A DNA stretch of 64,000 nt from Shewanella piezotolerans WP3 (GCF_000014885.1 NC_011566.1:3577501-3641500); one strand, 5' to 3'; positions 16,550-26,997 are shown, numbered from the stretch's first letter. Notes: generated by a model not told the origin, from the sequence alone. Made by a program: numbers and translations.

Positions 16550-16906
16550 TTAGCTTAAGTTCATCTCTTGAACTTTTTCATGGGCAATTTCTGGAGTAGT
16601 AACCACTGGCTTTGAATGAAGATCAGCCTTTAGTTGGCCTTTACGATGCTTTAGTGCCGCATCGAGTTTTTTAGCTGCGCTGGTTATCGCTGGGTACATG
16701 ACTGGATCTGTATCTGACGATGAAATTCGACTTCCCTCATAATTGGTTCTAATTTCAACCTGAAATTCGCCATGCTCTTTAGCAATGATAATATCAAGTG
16801 CGATCAGGGTTGGAAAATGACTCTCTATCTTCGAAAACTTCTCTTGGACATGCTGCCTAACAACATCAGTTACATCAACGTGGTGACCAGAAAGATTTAT
16901 TTTCAT
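16550..16906 (-). CDS. hpf: Ribosome hibernation-promoting factor (HPF/RaiA family)
   Basis: A 118-residue beta-alpha-beta-beta-beta-alpha domain protein. MKINLSGHHVDVTDVVRQHV and the later DPVMYPAITSAAKKLDAALKHRKGQLK helix are typical of short HPF/YfiA factors that sit in the decoding channel of idle ribosomes and stabilise 70S or 100S particles. E. coli HPF has 95 residues and RaiA 113; the extra acidic tail resembles RaiA in length, while the sequence start is closer to HPF. Single gene with its own terminator. Confidence 0.9.
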   Translation of the reverse strand: MKINLSGHHVDVTDVVRQHVQEKFSKIESHFPTLIALDIIIAKEHGEFQVEIRTNYEGSRISSSDTDPVMYPAITSAAKKLDAALKHRKGQLKADLHSKPVVTTPEIAHEKVQEMNLS

Positions 16907-17184
16907 AGGTTTTCCTTTTTACAATGACTTCTTCTAATACATTTGGGGTTAGCGCGCCAAATTACAAGCTTTATTAATAAAAATTTACGCAAATAATTGC
17001 TTAAAAATTGTCACTAATCGCTGAAGCCCAGAGCCTATCAGTAAAGTCAAAAAAATAATATTTTCAGTTTTTAATAAATTTGTCATTTTACTATGGTTAA
17101 AACATATGCGAATTGAACAATTACTGACTAATGAGAAATAAACTACACTCTCTTAATCAAAATTGCCTCCTACTAATTTAGACA
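16907..17184. other. AT-rich region upstream of hpf
   Basis: About 280 bases, strongly AT-rich (runs of A and T around 16970-17080), no coding frame. It must hold the hpf promoter; I cannot place it confidently. Confidence 0.4.
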
Positions 17185-17210
17185 AAAAACCCAGTTTTAG
17201 CTGGGTTTTT
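17185..17210. terminator. Terminator of the pullulanase gene
   Basis: AAAAACCCAG (17185-17194)...CTGGGTTTTT (17201-17210): perfect 10-bp stem; T runs both ways; 65 bases after the pullulanase stop. Confidence 0.85.
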
Positions 17211-17274
17211 ATCACGCTTTTGACAAATAAATTTAAAATAAATGAGTGCTTTTTATCACATCAAACACTTAGCA

Positions 17275-20200
17275 CTAATTGACTTTACTGACACTAAACA
17301 TTGGCGCCTTTGGATCGGGCCCTGTAACGGTAAATTTATACGTGCCAGCTTCGGTGATATTCAGATGCATATTAGCGCCTTTTGAGGCTAAAACTTGTCC
17401 AACATCAAGTGAGACATTTTCCTGCTCAGCGGCAGCGCCTAAATCAACCGTAGACCAATCACCGGTAGCAATTTTAAATTCATTATCACCCGCCTCTAGC
17501 GCGATATCGACGGTGTAGCTAGACATGCCCTGATAACTAAAAGCATCAACCTCACCCCAGCCATTCATGCCACCACGAATGTAAACAGTATGACCAGCAA
17601 ACATTTCAGCTTTATACACCGTTAAGGTGATCTCATCTCGATTTGATGCGTCGAATATAAACGCATAGGTCGTTGCTTCCTCAGCTTCAAAGGTCATGTT
17701 GGCGCCGCTAACAGCCAGCAACTCAGCGACCTCAATGGAAACTGCTGCGTCTGATTCTCCAGAACCATAATCCACTGTCGACCAATCATCTGATGCCACC
17801 TTAAACTCATGGTTACCTGCAGCTAATGAAATATCAGCACGATAAATACCGCCGCCCATGTAGGTTAACGTATCGTCGGTGCCCCAACTATTCATGCCAC
17901 CTCGAATAAACACTTCTGTACCAACAAAAGGCTCTTCGTTGTAGACCTTAAGGATCGGTGTCTCTTTATCAGCGGCATTGAACGAGAAGACATAAGTCGC
18001 ATCGATGGCCGCGGTAAAATGTAAGTTTGCACCAGCGAGAGTTAATGGCTCATCGATCCCCTCTTCAACTTGAGCTACCTCTGCTGAGAGTCCACCAAAA
18101 TCAACACTGCTCCAATCAGCTGAGGCAACTTTAAACTCATAATCGCCTGCAGCAAGAGTTATCGCAATTCGATATTCACCGCCGCCAACATAAGTTAATT
18201 TATCAGTTTCACCCCAATCGTTCATACCACCACGAACAAAGACTTCGGTGCTACCAAAAGGTACAACATCTGGTGCGCCAACGGTTGCATTGGCTGCTAA
18301 ACCCGAACCTTGAGCATCTCCCTGCAACTTAACAAAAACGGCACTGGTATAAGCGGGGACAGTAAAGCTACCTTCGCCCTCTCCGGCGCTAAAACTTGCC
18401 CCAGTCACTGTAGAGTCAACCGACGACGTTAATGTTGGGTGGAGCTCAAACCCCGCCGCAGTAGGTATAGTATGACTGACTTCATTAGCACTTGCGTTTA
18501 CCATCACAACCAGCGCATCGACGGCGGGGTCTAAATCGGCTAAGTCTGCGCCATCATCAACACTCATCACAATCACGCCTTGAGTTTGACGCTTACCGAC
18601 GTTATGAAAACCAACACGCTCTATGATCTCAGCTTCTGTTGTCAGTCTAAATAACGGGCTCTGACTGCGAATGCTTAGGAACTCGTTAAAGACATTAGAA
18701 GCCATCTCAATTTCAGACATTGATGCTGCCGCATTTGGATTGGCCGAAATCCCAGCTATCTCCTGCCACTTAGCTTCATTATCCTGTTTCCGAGGTAAAC
18801 CAACGTTCCAGTTATGGCTATTTTTAGTGAAATCAACCCAGTTAAACCAGTCTCCTGAATCATAACTGTTTCTGTCCATCGATTTCGATCTTAGTAGGTC
18901 TCCACCCATTTGTAGGAATGGGATCCCTTGACTGAGTAACGGCAATGTCGCGGCGATATTTTGCACCCGCACACGCTCGTCTAAGCTCATCCCAATAGGA
19001 TTTTTATATTGCAGGTTATCCCACAGTGTTTCGTTATCATGTTTAGAGACATAGTTAATACTGTCGGCAGGATCTAGAGTGTAAGCCGTTGGTTGGCTAT
19101 TCCAGCTAAAGCTGCTGCCTTTAGCCGAATTACCGTTAAAATCCTTGAGGATATAGTTCTTGAGATTACCGGCCATCGACAGACGTAAGGTATCTTGATC
19201 ACGCAGCGCATCATCTGATGCTTCAACTTTAAACAGGTTACCGCCGCGAACACTCTCACGAATGCGGTCGTTAAAGGTGCCCACTTCACTGCCCGCCATA
19301 TTGGCTTGTGTGGCTTGCTCAAACAAACGGTTATCAGCGACTTCACCGAAGTTCCACCCCTCACCATAGAAGTAGTTATCAGCATCGACCGCTTGCACAG
19401 CTGTGCGAGCATCGAGAATACTCTGCTTAGGCATGTGCCCCATCACGTCAAATCTAAAACTGTCAAAGCCGTACTCTTTAGCTAAAATCACCATAGAGTC
19501 ACTAACAAATTTATCCATCATACGGTGTTCGGTCGCGGTGTTTTCACAGCAAGTTGAACGTTCAATAACACCAGACTCTTCGTTATAACGGTGGTAATAA
19601 CCCGGCACGAGCTTGTCGAGCACAGAGTTGTCCCAAAGACCCGATGAGCTGGTATGGTTATAAACCACATCAAGCACCACTCTTAGCCCCATGTCATGCA
19701 GCGCTTTGTTCATCGCTCTGAGCTCTAATACTCGGGCAGTGCCTTCGCTAGAGCTGGCGTAACTTCCTTCTGGTGCGATAAAGTGATGTGGATCGTAACC
19801 CCAGTTAAAGCCATCTAGGCCACGCATAGCTTCAACAATCGCCTGTGCGTCAGCTGAACCTGGTAGGCTGTCTGCTAATACAGTCTCAATGGTCGCAGCC
19901 ATATCTTGAGTGCTGCAGGCATCCGCTGCATTATCAATTTTTTCACACAACATCCCCAAGGTATCAGTTAACTCTATGCGCTCTGCACTGTCTTCGTTAA
20001 TACTGGCAATGTCAGTTACAGGTAGCATGTGGAAGTGAGTTAAACCATTCGCCACCAGCTTTTTAAGGTGCTCAACCGGCGCTGTCCCCTCTTCAGTAAA
20101 AGCTAAATACTTACCCCGGTTAGCTTTAGAGGTACTTTCATCACGAATACTAAAGTCACGTACATGGCCTTCGTAGATCACCGCATCTTCAGGGTTGTTA

Positions 20201-21609
20201 ATAGTCGCTACGCTATGATCGTCCCAACCTTCAGGCTTTAAGTCATCATCGCTTAGATTAACAAATTGGCTGTAACGTCCATTCGTTGACACATTAAGCG
20301 AATATGGGTCAGTTGCTTCAACGGTCTCTAGTTGTTTAGTTAGAGGGTGATACACCGTTACTTCAAAGCGGTAAAATAGTCTATCTAGACTCATATCGCC
20401 TTTGAATGACCAGATCCCCGTCATCGCATCAAAACTCATCTCTTCGCTACGATTTAAGCTCTTATCTGCATTGTAGATATTGAGTTTTAACGCTTGAGCC
20501 GTTGGCGCCCATACCGAAGTGGTTACACTGCCATCGCTATAGTCGAGCCCTAGTTTAGCTTCATCGGCATCGCTTTCTCCTGCCGTGTAAAGTGCATCTA
20601 GCACCTTCGCTGCCTGCACATAGGTCGCAGCCACAGGCACGTCATCACCATTATGGGCAGCGACAACCAACTGCGCTTTGACAATCGCTTTGGCTTCATC
20701 AGCTGTTAAATTGGTGCTATAGGCTTTCCAGTGTGCCATATGCGGGATCAGTGCTTTTTGCGCGTCGCTAAGTTCCATTGCAGTTAAGGCCACAGTCTCA
20801 CTATTGAGGATCCGGTCTGGTTCCGCTTCAACGCTGATATCTGCTTTTTGAGCATAGTGCAGTTTAAAGCTACTAATATCGGCATCATCTTGATCCCAAA
20901 TGAGTGTGTCAGCATCAAGCCAATGTGCGCTCATTCCTGTTATCGATAACGGTTGTACACCTAAGCTTAATATTGGATATTCAAAAACCGAAGGCTCCCC
21001 GTGCAGGGTAAAGTTCATTCGCACAAATGCTTCATCATCTTGCATCAACGGCATGCTTAGGTCGCCATCACCAAGCGCCTTGCCCGAGCCTTCTGTGCCA
21101 ATATGAATGATGAAGTTACCGCAATCGCTATAACCCTCTTTCAAATTCACAATCCAGTAGGCACCGTAATTGGGATCGATACCATCAATCTGATGACCAT
21201 TAGCCCAATCGGAGCTATCAAACGGTGCAGCATAAGCGTCACACGTATCGTTGTTCCAAGTGTGCAACCGGTAACCATCATAAGTTGGGTCACTTGGGCT
21301 GTTGTCAGCGTCTTGCACATTGTTGTAATACACCACGGCTTGATTGGCTGCGGGGGTAAAAACAGGCGCGGGTAAAGTGGGATCTGCGCCAACAATACAC
21401 TGCTCATTGTTTTCATCAGGAACCGTTGGAGCTGGGCAACTAATTGGTTCGGGCGCGACACAACTGGTACCAGCTGCATCCGGCACCATAGGTACATTAC
21501 AAGTCAGTAACACGCTACCAGGTTCTGACGAATCTCCGCCACAACCCGCTAAACTCAACGCACTGATAGTCAGCGCTAAAAGAGAGATATTATTAGAGAT
21601 CCTCGACAT
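17275..21609 (-). CDS. pulA: Lipoprotein pullulanase-type alpha-1,6-glucosidase (GH13)
   Basis: A 1444-residue debranching enzyme for pullulan, glycogen or starch dextrins, attached to a membrane by lipid (lipobox LAGC, Cys23). Order: a proline-rich linker with two similar Cys-rich copies (CNVPMVPDAAGTSC and CPAPTVPDENNEQC, 38-72); a pullulanase-associated domain (VVYYNNVQD...DGYRLHTWN, about 90-200); CBM48-like domain (about 355-460); GH13 barrel with DVVYNHT, FRFDVMGH (nucleophile Asp721), YGEGWN (acid Glu750) and SKHDN (Asp858); then three tandem copies of a roughly 100-residue module starting VRGGMNDWGE / IRGGMNSWGT / IRGGMNGWGE, probably carbohydrate-binding. AGGAG precedes the ATG. It is 105 bases downstream of a TonB receptor gene. 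Confidence 0.94.
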   Translation of the reverse strand: MSRISNNISLLALTISALSLAGCGGDSSEPGSVLLTCNVPMVPDAAGTSCVAPEPISCPAPTVPDENNEQCIVGADPTLPAPVFTPAANQAVVYYNNVQDADNSPSDPTYDGYRLHTWNNDTCDAYAAPFDSSDWANGHQIDGIDPNYGAYWIVNLKEGYSDCGNFIIHIGTEGSGKALGDGDLSMPLMQDDEAFVRMNFTLHGEPSVFEYPILSLGVQPLSITGMSAHWLDADTLIWDQDDADISSFKLHYAQKADISVEAEPDRILNSETVALTAMELSDAQKALIPHMAHWKAYSTNLTADEAKAIVKAQLVVAAHNGDDVPVAATYVQAAKVLDALYTAGESDADEAKLGLDYSDGSVTTSVWAPTAQALKLNIYNADKSLNRSEEMSFDAMTGIWSFKGDMSLDRLFYRFEVTVYHPLTKQLETVEATDPYSLNVSTNGRYSQFVNLSDDDLKPEGWDDHSVATINNPEDAVIYEGHVRDFSIRDESTSKANRGKYLAFTEEGTAPVEHLKKLVANGLTHFHMLPVTDIASINEDSAERIELTDTLGMLCEKIDNAADACSTQDMAATIETVLADSLPGSADAQAIVEAMRGLDGFNWGYDPHHFIAPEGSYASSSEGTARVLELRAMNKALHDMGLRVVLDVVYNHTSSSGLWDNSVLDKLVPGYYHRYNEESGVIERSTCCENTATEHRMMDKFVSDSMVILAKEYGFDSFRFDVMGHMPKQSILDARTAVQAVDADNYFYGEGWNFGEVADNRLFEQATQANMAGSEVGTFNDRIRESVRGGNLFKVEASDDALRDQDTLRLSMAGNLKNYILKDFNGNSAKGSSFSWNSQPTAYTLDPADSINYVSKHDNETLWDNLQYKNPIGMSLDERVRVQNIAATLPLLSQGIPFLQMGGDLLRSKSMDRNSYDSGDWFNWVDFTKNSHNWNVGLPRKQDNEAKWQEIAGISANPNAAASMSEIEMASNVFNEFLSIRSQSPLFRLTTEAEIIERVGFHNVGKRQTQGVIVMSVDDGADLADLDPAVDALVVMVNASANEVSHTIPTAAGFELHPTLTSSVDSTVTGASFSAGEGEGSFTVPAYTSAVFVKLQGDAQGSGLAANATVGAPDVVPFGSTEVFVRGGMNDWGETDKLTYVGGGEYRIAITLAAGDYEFKVASADWSSVDFGGLSAEVAQVEEGIDEPLTLAGANLHFTAAIDATYVFSFNAADKETPILKVYNEEPFVGTEVFIRGGMNSWGTDDTLTYMGGGIYRADISLAAGNHEFKVASDDWSTVDYGSGESDAAVSIEVAELLAVSGANMTFEAEEATTYAFIFDASNRDEITLTVYKAEMFAGHTVYIRGGMNGWGEVDAFSYQGMSSYTVDIALEAGDNEFKIATGDWSTVDLGAAAEQENVSLDVGQVLASKGANMHLNITEAGTYKFTVTGPDPKAPMFSVSKVN

Positions 21610-21714
21610 GAGTGATTTCTCCTAAATTATTTAATCGTTGATTTAAGCAAGCCGCGTCTTTTTATTTCTGATTGATGCAACGACTTGCCTGGATTGAATT
21701 TTTTACAACTGTCA

Positions 21715-24651
21715 CTACAGCGTGAAGGTCATCCCCAAGTAAAACTCGCGGCCAAAGTACTGCAATGTGCCGGTTTGGCTTTCATTGCCAAAGTAACTTT
21801 TGGTGGGTTCGTCGGTGAGGTTATTCACTTGAAATAGCACGCCTACTGCGTCATTGACTTGATATGAGGCTTGATAATCCACTACGGTTTCTGCGGCGAA
21901 ATTTACTACCTGATTGTTAATCGCAACCTGCTCAGAAACGAACTCATCTCGATAGCGCGCACTCACACGTGTTTCAAAGCCTTCATAGGAGTAAAACAGT
22001 GTTGCACTGGCAACATTGTTTGATAAGCCCGGCAGCGATTGCGTTTGCTCATCGCCGCCAAGCGTTGTGGTCGTTTCAACTTCACTTTCTGTGTAGGAGT
22101 AGCTTAAGTTCAGTCCAAGACCGTTTAAGCCATCAGGTAGTGCAGTAAAGACTTGGGTATATGCCAGTTCCAAACCGCGTATATAACCGCCCTTATTGTT
22201 GTTAACCGCTGTGGTGTAAATGCCATTTGTGGTTTCAATCTGCTCACCACTAACCGGATCTTCAATGCTATCAGGCACGTTAAAACCGTTACCAGCAAAG
22301 TCAAAATTGTCGATGGCTAACTTTTCAATGAATGAGTCGATATCTTTATAGAACAATGCTGCGACAATGGCGCCATCTGGTAGGTAGTATTCATAAGAGA
22401 TATCATATTGATCAGCATAGAACGGCTTGAGAAACGGATTGTTTTCACTCGAACCATTGATCACGCCGTCATCGCTCACATTGGCACTAGCATCACCCGC
22501 TAAGCGGTTGATCGGTGGACGAGACATTACTTTCGCCGCAGCAAACCGGATTTGAGAGTCATTCGTCACCTTAAAATTAAGGTTCAGTGATGGTAGATAA
22601 TCCGTGTATTCAATACCTTTAATGGTCGGCGCATAATAATTGTTCACAATACCAACACCATCAACAATATATTGAGCACCTAAGCTAGGGTCGCCTTTCA
22701 CGTTCTCTAGCAGGGTCGCTGACTGGTCAGTATCAACACGACGCAAACCCAAGTTACCGGTAATAGGTAGCTCGCCAAGCTCCATGTCAAAGTTAACCAT
22801 CACATAAGCAGCTAAGATTTTTTCGTATACTTCGCCACTTTGCAGTACAGACCATGAGTAATTGCTGGTATAGCCTTTAGCATCATCAACTCCATCAGCG
22901 TTACCCCAAGTTTGTACTGGTTGTGGCGTCCCCTCAGGGAACCAAGCTGCAAGCGCTTTATCTAAATCAATCGCTAAATATGACGGGAAATAGTTAAAGT
23001 CTCCCTCCCAATCAACCACTGTCGTCATGTCATCAGTTAAGCGTAATGGCGGCTCAGTTGCTGAAAAGGCGCCATCGTTGCCGTATTCAAATACAGAACG
23101 ATCGTTGGAGTAAGTTCTATCTGAGTAGCGGGCGCCAAACTCAATGGAGGCAATGTAATCGTTATCTAGTTCGTATTTAAAATCTAATCGATAGGCTTTA
23201 ACTTCATCCTCATTTACAAAAGGGTAGATGCCATACTTACTTACCATCACCTTATCGAGATCAGAAAAAGCTTCAGCTTGATTAAAGCCAACGTTAGGCA
23301 GGTCTAAGCCGTTTAATTGGTAATTAATCGCTACATTTTCATCGAAAATTGGCGTGCCTAATGTTGCATCTTCAGCGACATTAGCCCACAACAAACCATT
23401 TCTAAAATCACTTTTTGCCGCAGAGTAAGAGACGTCGGCGGAAACACTGAAGCTGTCGGTAGCCTGCCAGGTTCCGTTTATGCCAAAGCTGTCAACTTCA
23501 TCATAATCTTGGTTATCATCGTTGACGATTTCAACGCGAGTATAGCTTTGCGAAGTGCGGTTAAAGTTACCACCGATGACAGCATTTCCATCCAGCACAG
23601 GATTAGCTACCGCCGCGTTCGGGCCTCCCAGTTTGACTCGGTAGCCTCGAGCAAATGCTTCGCTATCAAAACGTGAAACAAAAGCGTCAGCTTTCAGGGT
23701 AAACGTATCATTAGGCGCCCACTCTATTGCGCCCATATAGCCATTTCGGGTCTCAACACCGCCTAAATGCTGCACTTCAAAACCTTCGCTGATGTACTCT
23801 TTAGCAGAGTCAGTGCCTTCTGGGCCATTGCTATCATCAGCCAGCCCATCAACATCCTTAAGGTCGTTATAAGCCAAACCGATAAATTGTGTTGCTACAC
23901 TGGGTTGCTCTAATCGGGCGTACCCTAAAGCAACACCTAAGGTGTCGTCAAAATACTTGCCTTGATAAGAAAAACTCAGGCGGTGCCCATAGTCCTCGGC
24001 GCCATAAACCTCGCTGGCGCGGTCGTTGTACATGCCGCGTACGTTAGCAACAAAACTATGCTGCTTATCAATTGCCAATGGGCTAGCGGTGGCGAGCTCC
24101 ACGGTACCTGCAACGCCGCCTTCAATTAACGAAGCTTTAGGTGATTTGTAAACGGCTGCTGATGTAATTAGCTCTGAAGGGTATTGGTCAAACTCAATAC
24201 TACGACTGCCACTCGTTGAGACCTGCTCACGGCCGTTCAGTGTTGAAAATACAAACCCGCCCGACATGCCACGTATATTAATTTCTGCAGCTTGTCCGCC
24301 AGTACGTACTGCTGATATACCGGGGAGGCGAGTCAAGGCGTCCGCCATAGAGACATCGGGGAGCGAGCCTAAATCATCACTACTTAACTGCTCTGAGACC
24401 GTATCGCCATAACGCTTTTGGTTAAGTGAGTCGATAAGACTGCGGCTATACCCCGTCACCTCAATGCGTTCAATTTCTGGTTCATCTGCATCAGTTTGAC
24501 TCTTAGTTGCAGGTTTGCTGACTTCTGCAACCACAACCGTAGATTCCGTTTTATTATCTTCTGCTGCTTGGAGGGGCTGAACAAAAAAAGCGCCCCCCAC
24601 CCCTGCAGCAGCTAGCGCTAATGTTAGAACACTGGGTTTAAAGTGTGACAT
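21715..24651 (-). CDS. TonB-dependent receptor, probable maltodextrin/alpha-glucan transporter
   Basis: A 978-residue outer-membrane receptor with signal peptide (cleavage near LQAAEDN), an N-terminal acidic spacer, a TonB-box-like segment ERIEVTGYSRSL, the plug (LGSLPDVSMADALTRLPGISAVR, GQAAEINIRGMSGGFVFSTLNG) and a barrel ending GMTFTL. The plug text is that of the large CAZyme-linked TonB receptors of Alteromonadales and Xanthomonads. Being followed by a pullulanase and preceded by a LacI-type operator, it most likely imports branched maltodextrins; that is inference from context. AGGGG lies before the ATG. Confidence 0.9.
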   Translation of the reverse strand: MSHFKPSVLTLALAAAGVGGAFFVQPLQAAEDNKTESTVVVAEVSKPATKSQTDADEPEIERIEVTGYSRSLIDSLNQKRYGDTVSEQLSSDDLGSLPDVSMADALTRLPGISAVRTGGQAAEINIRGMSGGFVFSTLNGREQVSTSGSRSIEFDQYPSELITSAAVYKSPKASLIEGGVAGTVELATASPLAIDKQHSFVANVRGMYNDRASEVYGAEDYGHRLSFSYQGKYFDDTLGVALGYARLEQPSVATQFIGLAYNDLKDVDGLADDSNGPEGTDSAKEYISEGFEVQHLGGVETRNGYMGAIEWAPNDTFTLKADAFVSRFDSEAFARGYRVKLGGPNAAVANPVLDGNAVIGGNFNRTSQSYTRVEIVNDDNQDYDEVDSFGINGTWQATDSFSVSADVSYSAAKSDFRNGLLWANVAEDATLGTPIFDENVAINYQLNGLDLPNVGFNQAEAFSDLDKVMVSKYGIYPFVNEDEVKAYRLDFKYELDNDYIASIEFGARYSDRTYSNDRSVFEYGNDGAFSATEPPLRLTDDMTTVVDWEGDFNYFPSYLAIDLDKALAAWFPEGTPQPVQTWGNADGVDDAKGYTSNYSWSVLQSGEVYEKILAAYVMVNFDMELGELPITGNLGLRRVDTDQSATLLENVKGDPSLGAQYIVDGVGIVNNYYAPTIKGIEYTDYLPSLNLNFKVTNDSQIRFAAAKVMSRPPINRLAGDASANVSDDGVINGSSENNPFLKPFYADQYDISYEYYLPDGAIVAALFYKDIDSFIEKLAIDNFDFAGNGFNVPDSIEDPVSGEQIETTNGIYTTAVNNNKGGYIRGLELAYTQVFTALPDGLNGLGLNLSYSYTESEVETTTTLGGDEQTQSLPGLSNNVASATLFYSYEGFETRVSARYRDEFVSEQVAINNQVVNFAAETVVDYQASYQVNDAVGVLFQVNNLTDEPTKSYFGNESQTGTLQYFGREFYLGMTFTL

Positions 24652-24778
24652 TGGTTTTCCCCTCGCCTTGCGACTTTTTTAGTGACCCAATGTCTACATA
24701 TACGACTCAGACTAAGCTGACATTAGGCTTATTTTTAACAGCCATACTAGCCAAGGTTGAATTTTAACCACAACACGC

Positions 24779-24792
24779 TGCATACGTATTCA
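24779..24792. promoter_or_regulatory. LacI-family-type operator upstream of the TonB receptor
   Basis: TGCATACGTATTCA is a 14-bp palindrome with one mismatched pair and a central CG, the shape of LacI-family operators. It is about 130 bases before the receptor start. A MalR-type regulator is the natural candidate, but none is encoded in the window. Confidence 0.5.
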
Positions 24793-25043
24793 TAACATTT
24801 AAGTAACAACCAACATGGAGGGTGACCACCTAAAGCTTTGACTTTATTAAATTAAATATTCAATAACGCCAAATACCTTCTTGCATAGATTTTAGTGGCC
24901 AGTCATTTTTTGCGACATACATCGCAAGCTTTAAACTTTTACATCTAAACGCGAATAAAAATGGTTATCAATAGCGACCAATAGTATAGAATGGCCATCC
25001 AGTTTATAAATTTAGACTCTCAATACTTACGTCTAACATATGG

Positions 25044-25355
25044 ATGTCATTCATTTTGTTCTCACTAACCTTTAACTTTAAGCCTTTGTTTAATTCTGAA
25101 AAGTTTAATATCACCTCTCGTGCTCTTGCCGCTATATTTGCGGGTTACCTTACGGCTGCAACGGGGTCTGCTCTGCTTGCTATTGTTATTCCTCTCGCCC
25201 CAGTTCAAAGCACATTGACCGCAATGATGTTGTCTTTTTCAATCTATACCGCGGCAATCATCTGGGTATTCAGCGTAAAAAGTCATTTGGTAGCATGGCG
25301 AGATCTGCTCAGCTTGAGTGGCGTTTTTTATCTATTGATTAAGTTGATAGGCTAA
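25044..25355 (+). CDS. DUF3649-like small membrane protein
   Basis: A 103-residue protein with three hydrophobic segments (FAGYLTAATGSALLAIVIPL, LSFSIYTAAIIWVFSV, LLSLSGVFYLLIKLI). The length and ALAAIFAGYLTAA start agree with DUF3649 proteins, which are found with PepSY-TM and DUF3325 proteins near iron and siderophore receptors. It is the first gene of three in tight succession (2 bases to the next). Role inferred: inner-membrane part of an iron-uptake-associated module. Confidence 0.75.
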   Translation: MSFILFSLTFNFKPLFNSEKFNITSRALAAIFAGYLTAATGSALLAIVIPLAPVQSTLTAMMLSFSIYTAAIIWVFSVKSHLVAWRDLLSLSGVFYLLIKLIG

Positions 25356-25357
25356 CC

Positions 25358-26992
25358 ATGAAAGAGAACTTTTTTCGCAGCATGACTTGGCTGCACACTT
25401 GGGTTGGTTTACTTGTCTGTTGGGTATTGCTATTAATTTTCTTTGCAGGAACGTTGAGCTACTATCGGCACGATATTAGTCTTTGGACTAAACCTGAACT
25501 GCATAAAAATGTTATCCAAAGTTATGATGCGAGCCTCATCGAGCCTGAATTAGACAAGGCTCAACAATACCTATCTCAACATGCAGAGGGAGCTCGAGAT
25601 TGGCGTATTAGCTTTCCTACAGACCGCAAACCCTATCTAAGCTATAGCTGGCAAACGCAACCGGAAGCGGGTCAACGTCGCGGTAAATTTATTGAACATG
25701 TGGTGCAAAAGGATCAAGAGCAACTTATCACCGATGTTCGCCAAACAAAGGGCGGTAACTTTTTCTATCGATTGCATTTTGACCTGCACTATATGCCAGC
25801 CAAAATTGCTCGCTGGATTGTCGGTTTCTGTACCATGTTTATGTTGATTGCTTTAATCAGCGGTATTGTGATTCACAAGCGCATTTTTAAAGATTTCTTT
25901 AGCTTTAGACGCAACAAAGGCAGTCGCTCGTGGCTTGACGCCCATAACGTTAGCTCGGTGCTAGCTCTCCCCTATCACCTAATGATCACCTATACCGGGC
26001 TTGTGACTCTTATGGCAATGTATATGCCGTGGGCCGTCATCACTGCCTACGACGGTGACTCTAAAACGTTCAGTAAGGAGTTAAGACCAAGTCGAGTACA
26101 GGTTAAACCGATTGGCGAAACAGCAGATACGGTGCAACTAACCTCTTTGCTGCCGCAAATCCATGAAATACTTGGTGACACACCTATTAGACAAGTGGTT
26201 ATTAACAATCCTGGTGACCGAAACAGCAGAGTTAACGTATACAAAGATACCGGTGAAACGGTCACTGACAGAAGAACCGCTATTGTTTTTAATGCTGTAG
26301 ATGGCAAATTGATGAATAGCGGCGTAGAGCCTGATTCTGGTGCCCAAAACACCCATGACACCTTAATCGCACTGCACACTGGCCGTTTTTCTGCTCCCGC
26401 TTTGAGGCTATTGTTCTTTGTCTCAGGGATCTTGGGCTGCGCCATGATTGCCACCGGCACGCTATTGTGGGCCAATAAAATTCGCCAAAAGCAACAAAAA
26501 CAGTTAAAGCAAGGCAACAAAACTACTTTAGGGCTGCGGTTAGTTGAGGGATTAAACCTCACCTTTATCGCCGGTTTGCCACTGGCTGCGAGTGCTTTTT
26601 TCTATGCCAATAGACTGCTTCCTCTTGATATGGTCAATCGCGCGCAATGGGAAGCCAATAGCTTTTTCTTGGTACTGGTAACGCTTGGTGTCATCGCTTG
26701 CTTTAAGCGCACATTATCCGTTTGGCGCGCTGTATTAGCACTATCAGGACTGAGCTTAATAGCGATTCCAGTGCTCAATGCCTTAACCTCAGATAGCAAC
26801 TTGTTAAGCAATATGAGTCAAGGACAGTGGTCGCTGGCAGGATTTGACATCATCTGCAGCATAATCGGATTAAGCCTATTATTTGCTCGTAGCAAGCTTT
26901 CTCAACGCCACAAGCAGCCTGCAAAACGACAGCATGATGCTCCAAGAACAGGTTTACCCCTAGGCAGTTCTGCAATGAATAAAGAGGCATAA
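25358..26992 (+). CDS. PepSY-associated transmembrane protein (iron-regulated, PiuB-like)
   Basis: A 544-residue inner-membrane protein. The start MTWLHTWVGLLVCWVLLLIFFAGTLSYY is the hallmark of PepSY_TM proteins, followed by a periplasmic domain, a second segment at ARWIVGFCTMFMLIALISGIVIHKRIFKDF, the DAHNVSSVLALPYHLMITYTGL motif with conserved His, a further periplasmic domain and a cluster of hydrophobic segments after residue 345 (HTGRFSAPALRLLFFVSGILGCAMI). Such proteins are linked to reduction or release of iron from siderophores. Middle gene of a three-gene operon. Confidence 0.88.
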   Translation: MKENFFRSMTWLHTWVGLLVCWVLLLIFFAGTLSYYRHDISLWTKPELHKNVIQSYDASLIEPELDKAQQYLSQHAEGARDWRISFPTDRKPYLSYSWQTQPEAGQRRGKFIEHVVQKDQEQLITDVRQTKGGNFFYRLHFDLHYMPAKIARWIVGFCTMFMLIALISGIVIHKRIFKDFFSFRRNKGSRSWLDAHNVSSVLALPYHLMITYTGLVTLMAMYMPWAVITAYDGDSKTFSKELRPSRVQVKPIGETADTVQLTSLLPQIHEILGDTPIRQVVINNPGDRNSRVNVYKDTGETVTDRRTAIVFNAVDGKLMNSGVEPDSGAQNTHDTLIALHTGRFSAPALRLLFFVSGILGCAMIATGTLLWANKIRQKQQKQLKQGNKTTLGLRLVEGLNLTFIAGLPLAASAFFYANRLLPLDMVNRAQWEANSFFLVLVTLGVIACFKRTLSVWRAVLALSGLSLIAIPVLNALTSDSNLLSNMSQGQWSLAGFDIICSIIGLSLLFARSKLSQRHKQPAKRQHDAPRTGLPLGSSAMNKEA

Positions 26993-26997
26993 CGGCT

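Noticed and set aside
24960..24990. Fur box before the DUF3649/PepSY operon
   Set aside because: AAATGGTTATCAAT has only weak similarity to the 19-bp Fur consensus, though iron control is plausible.
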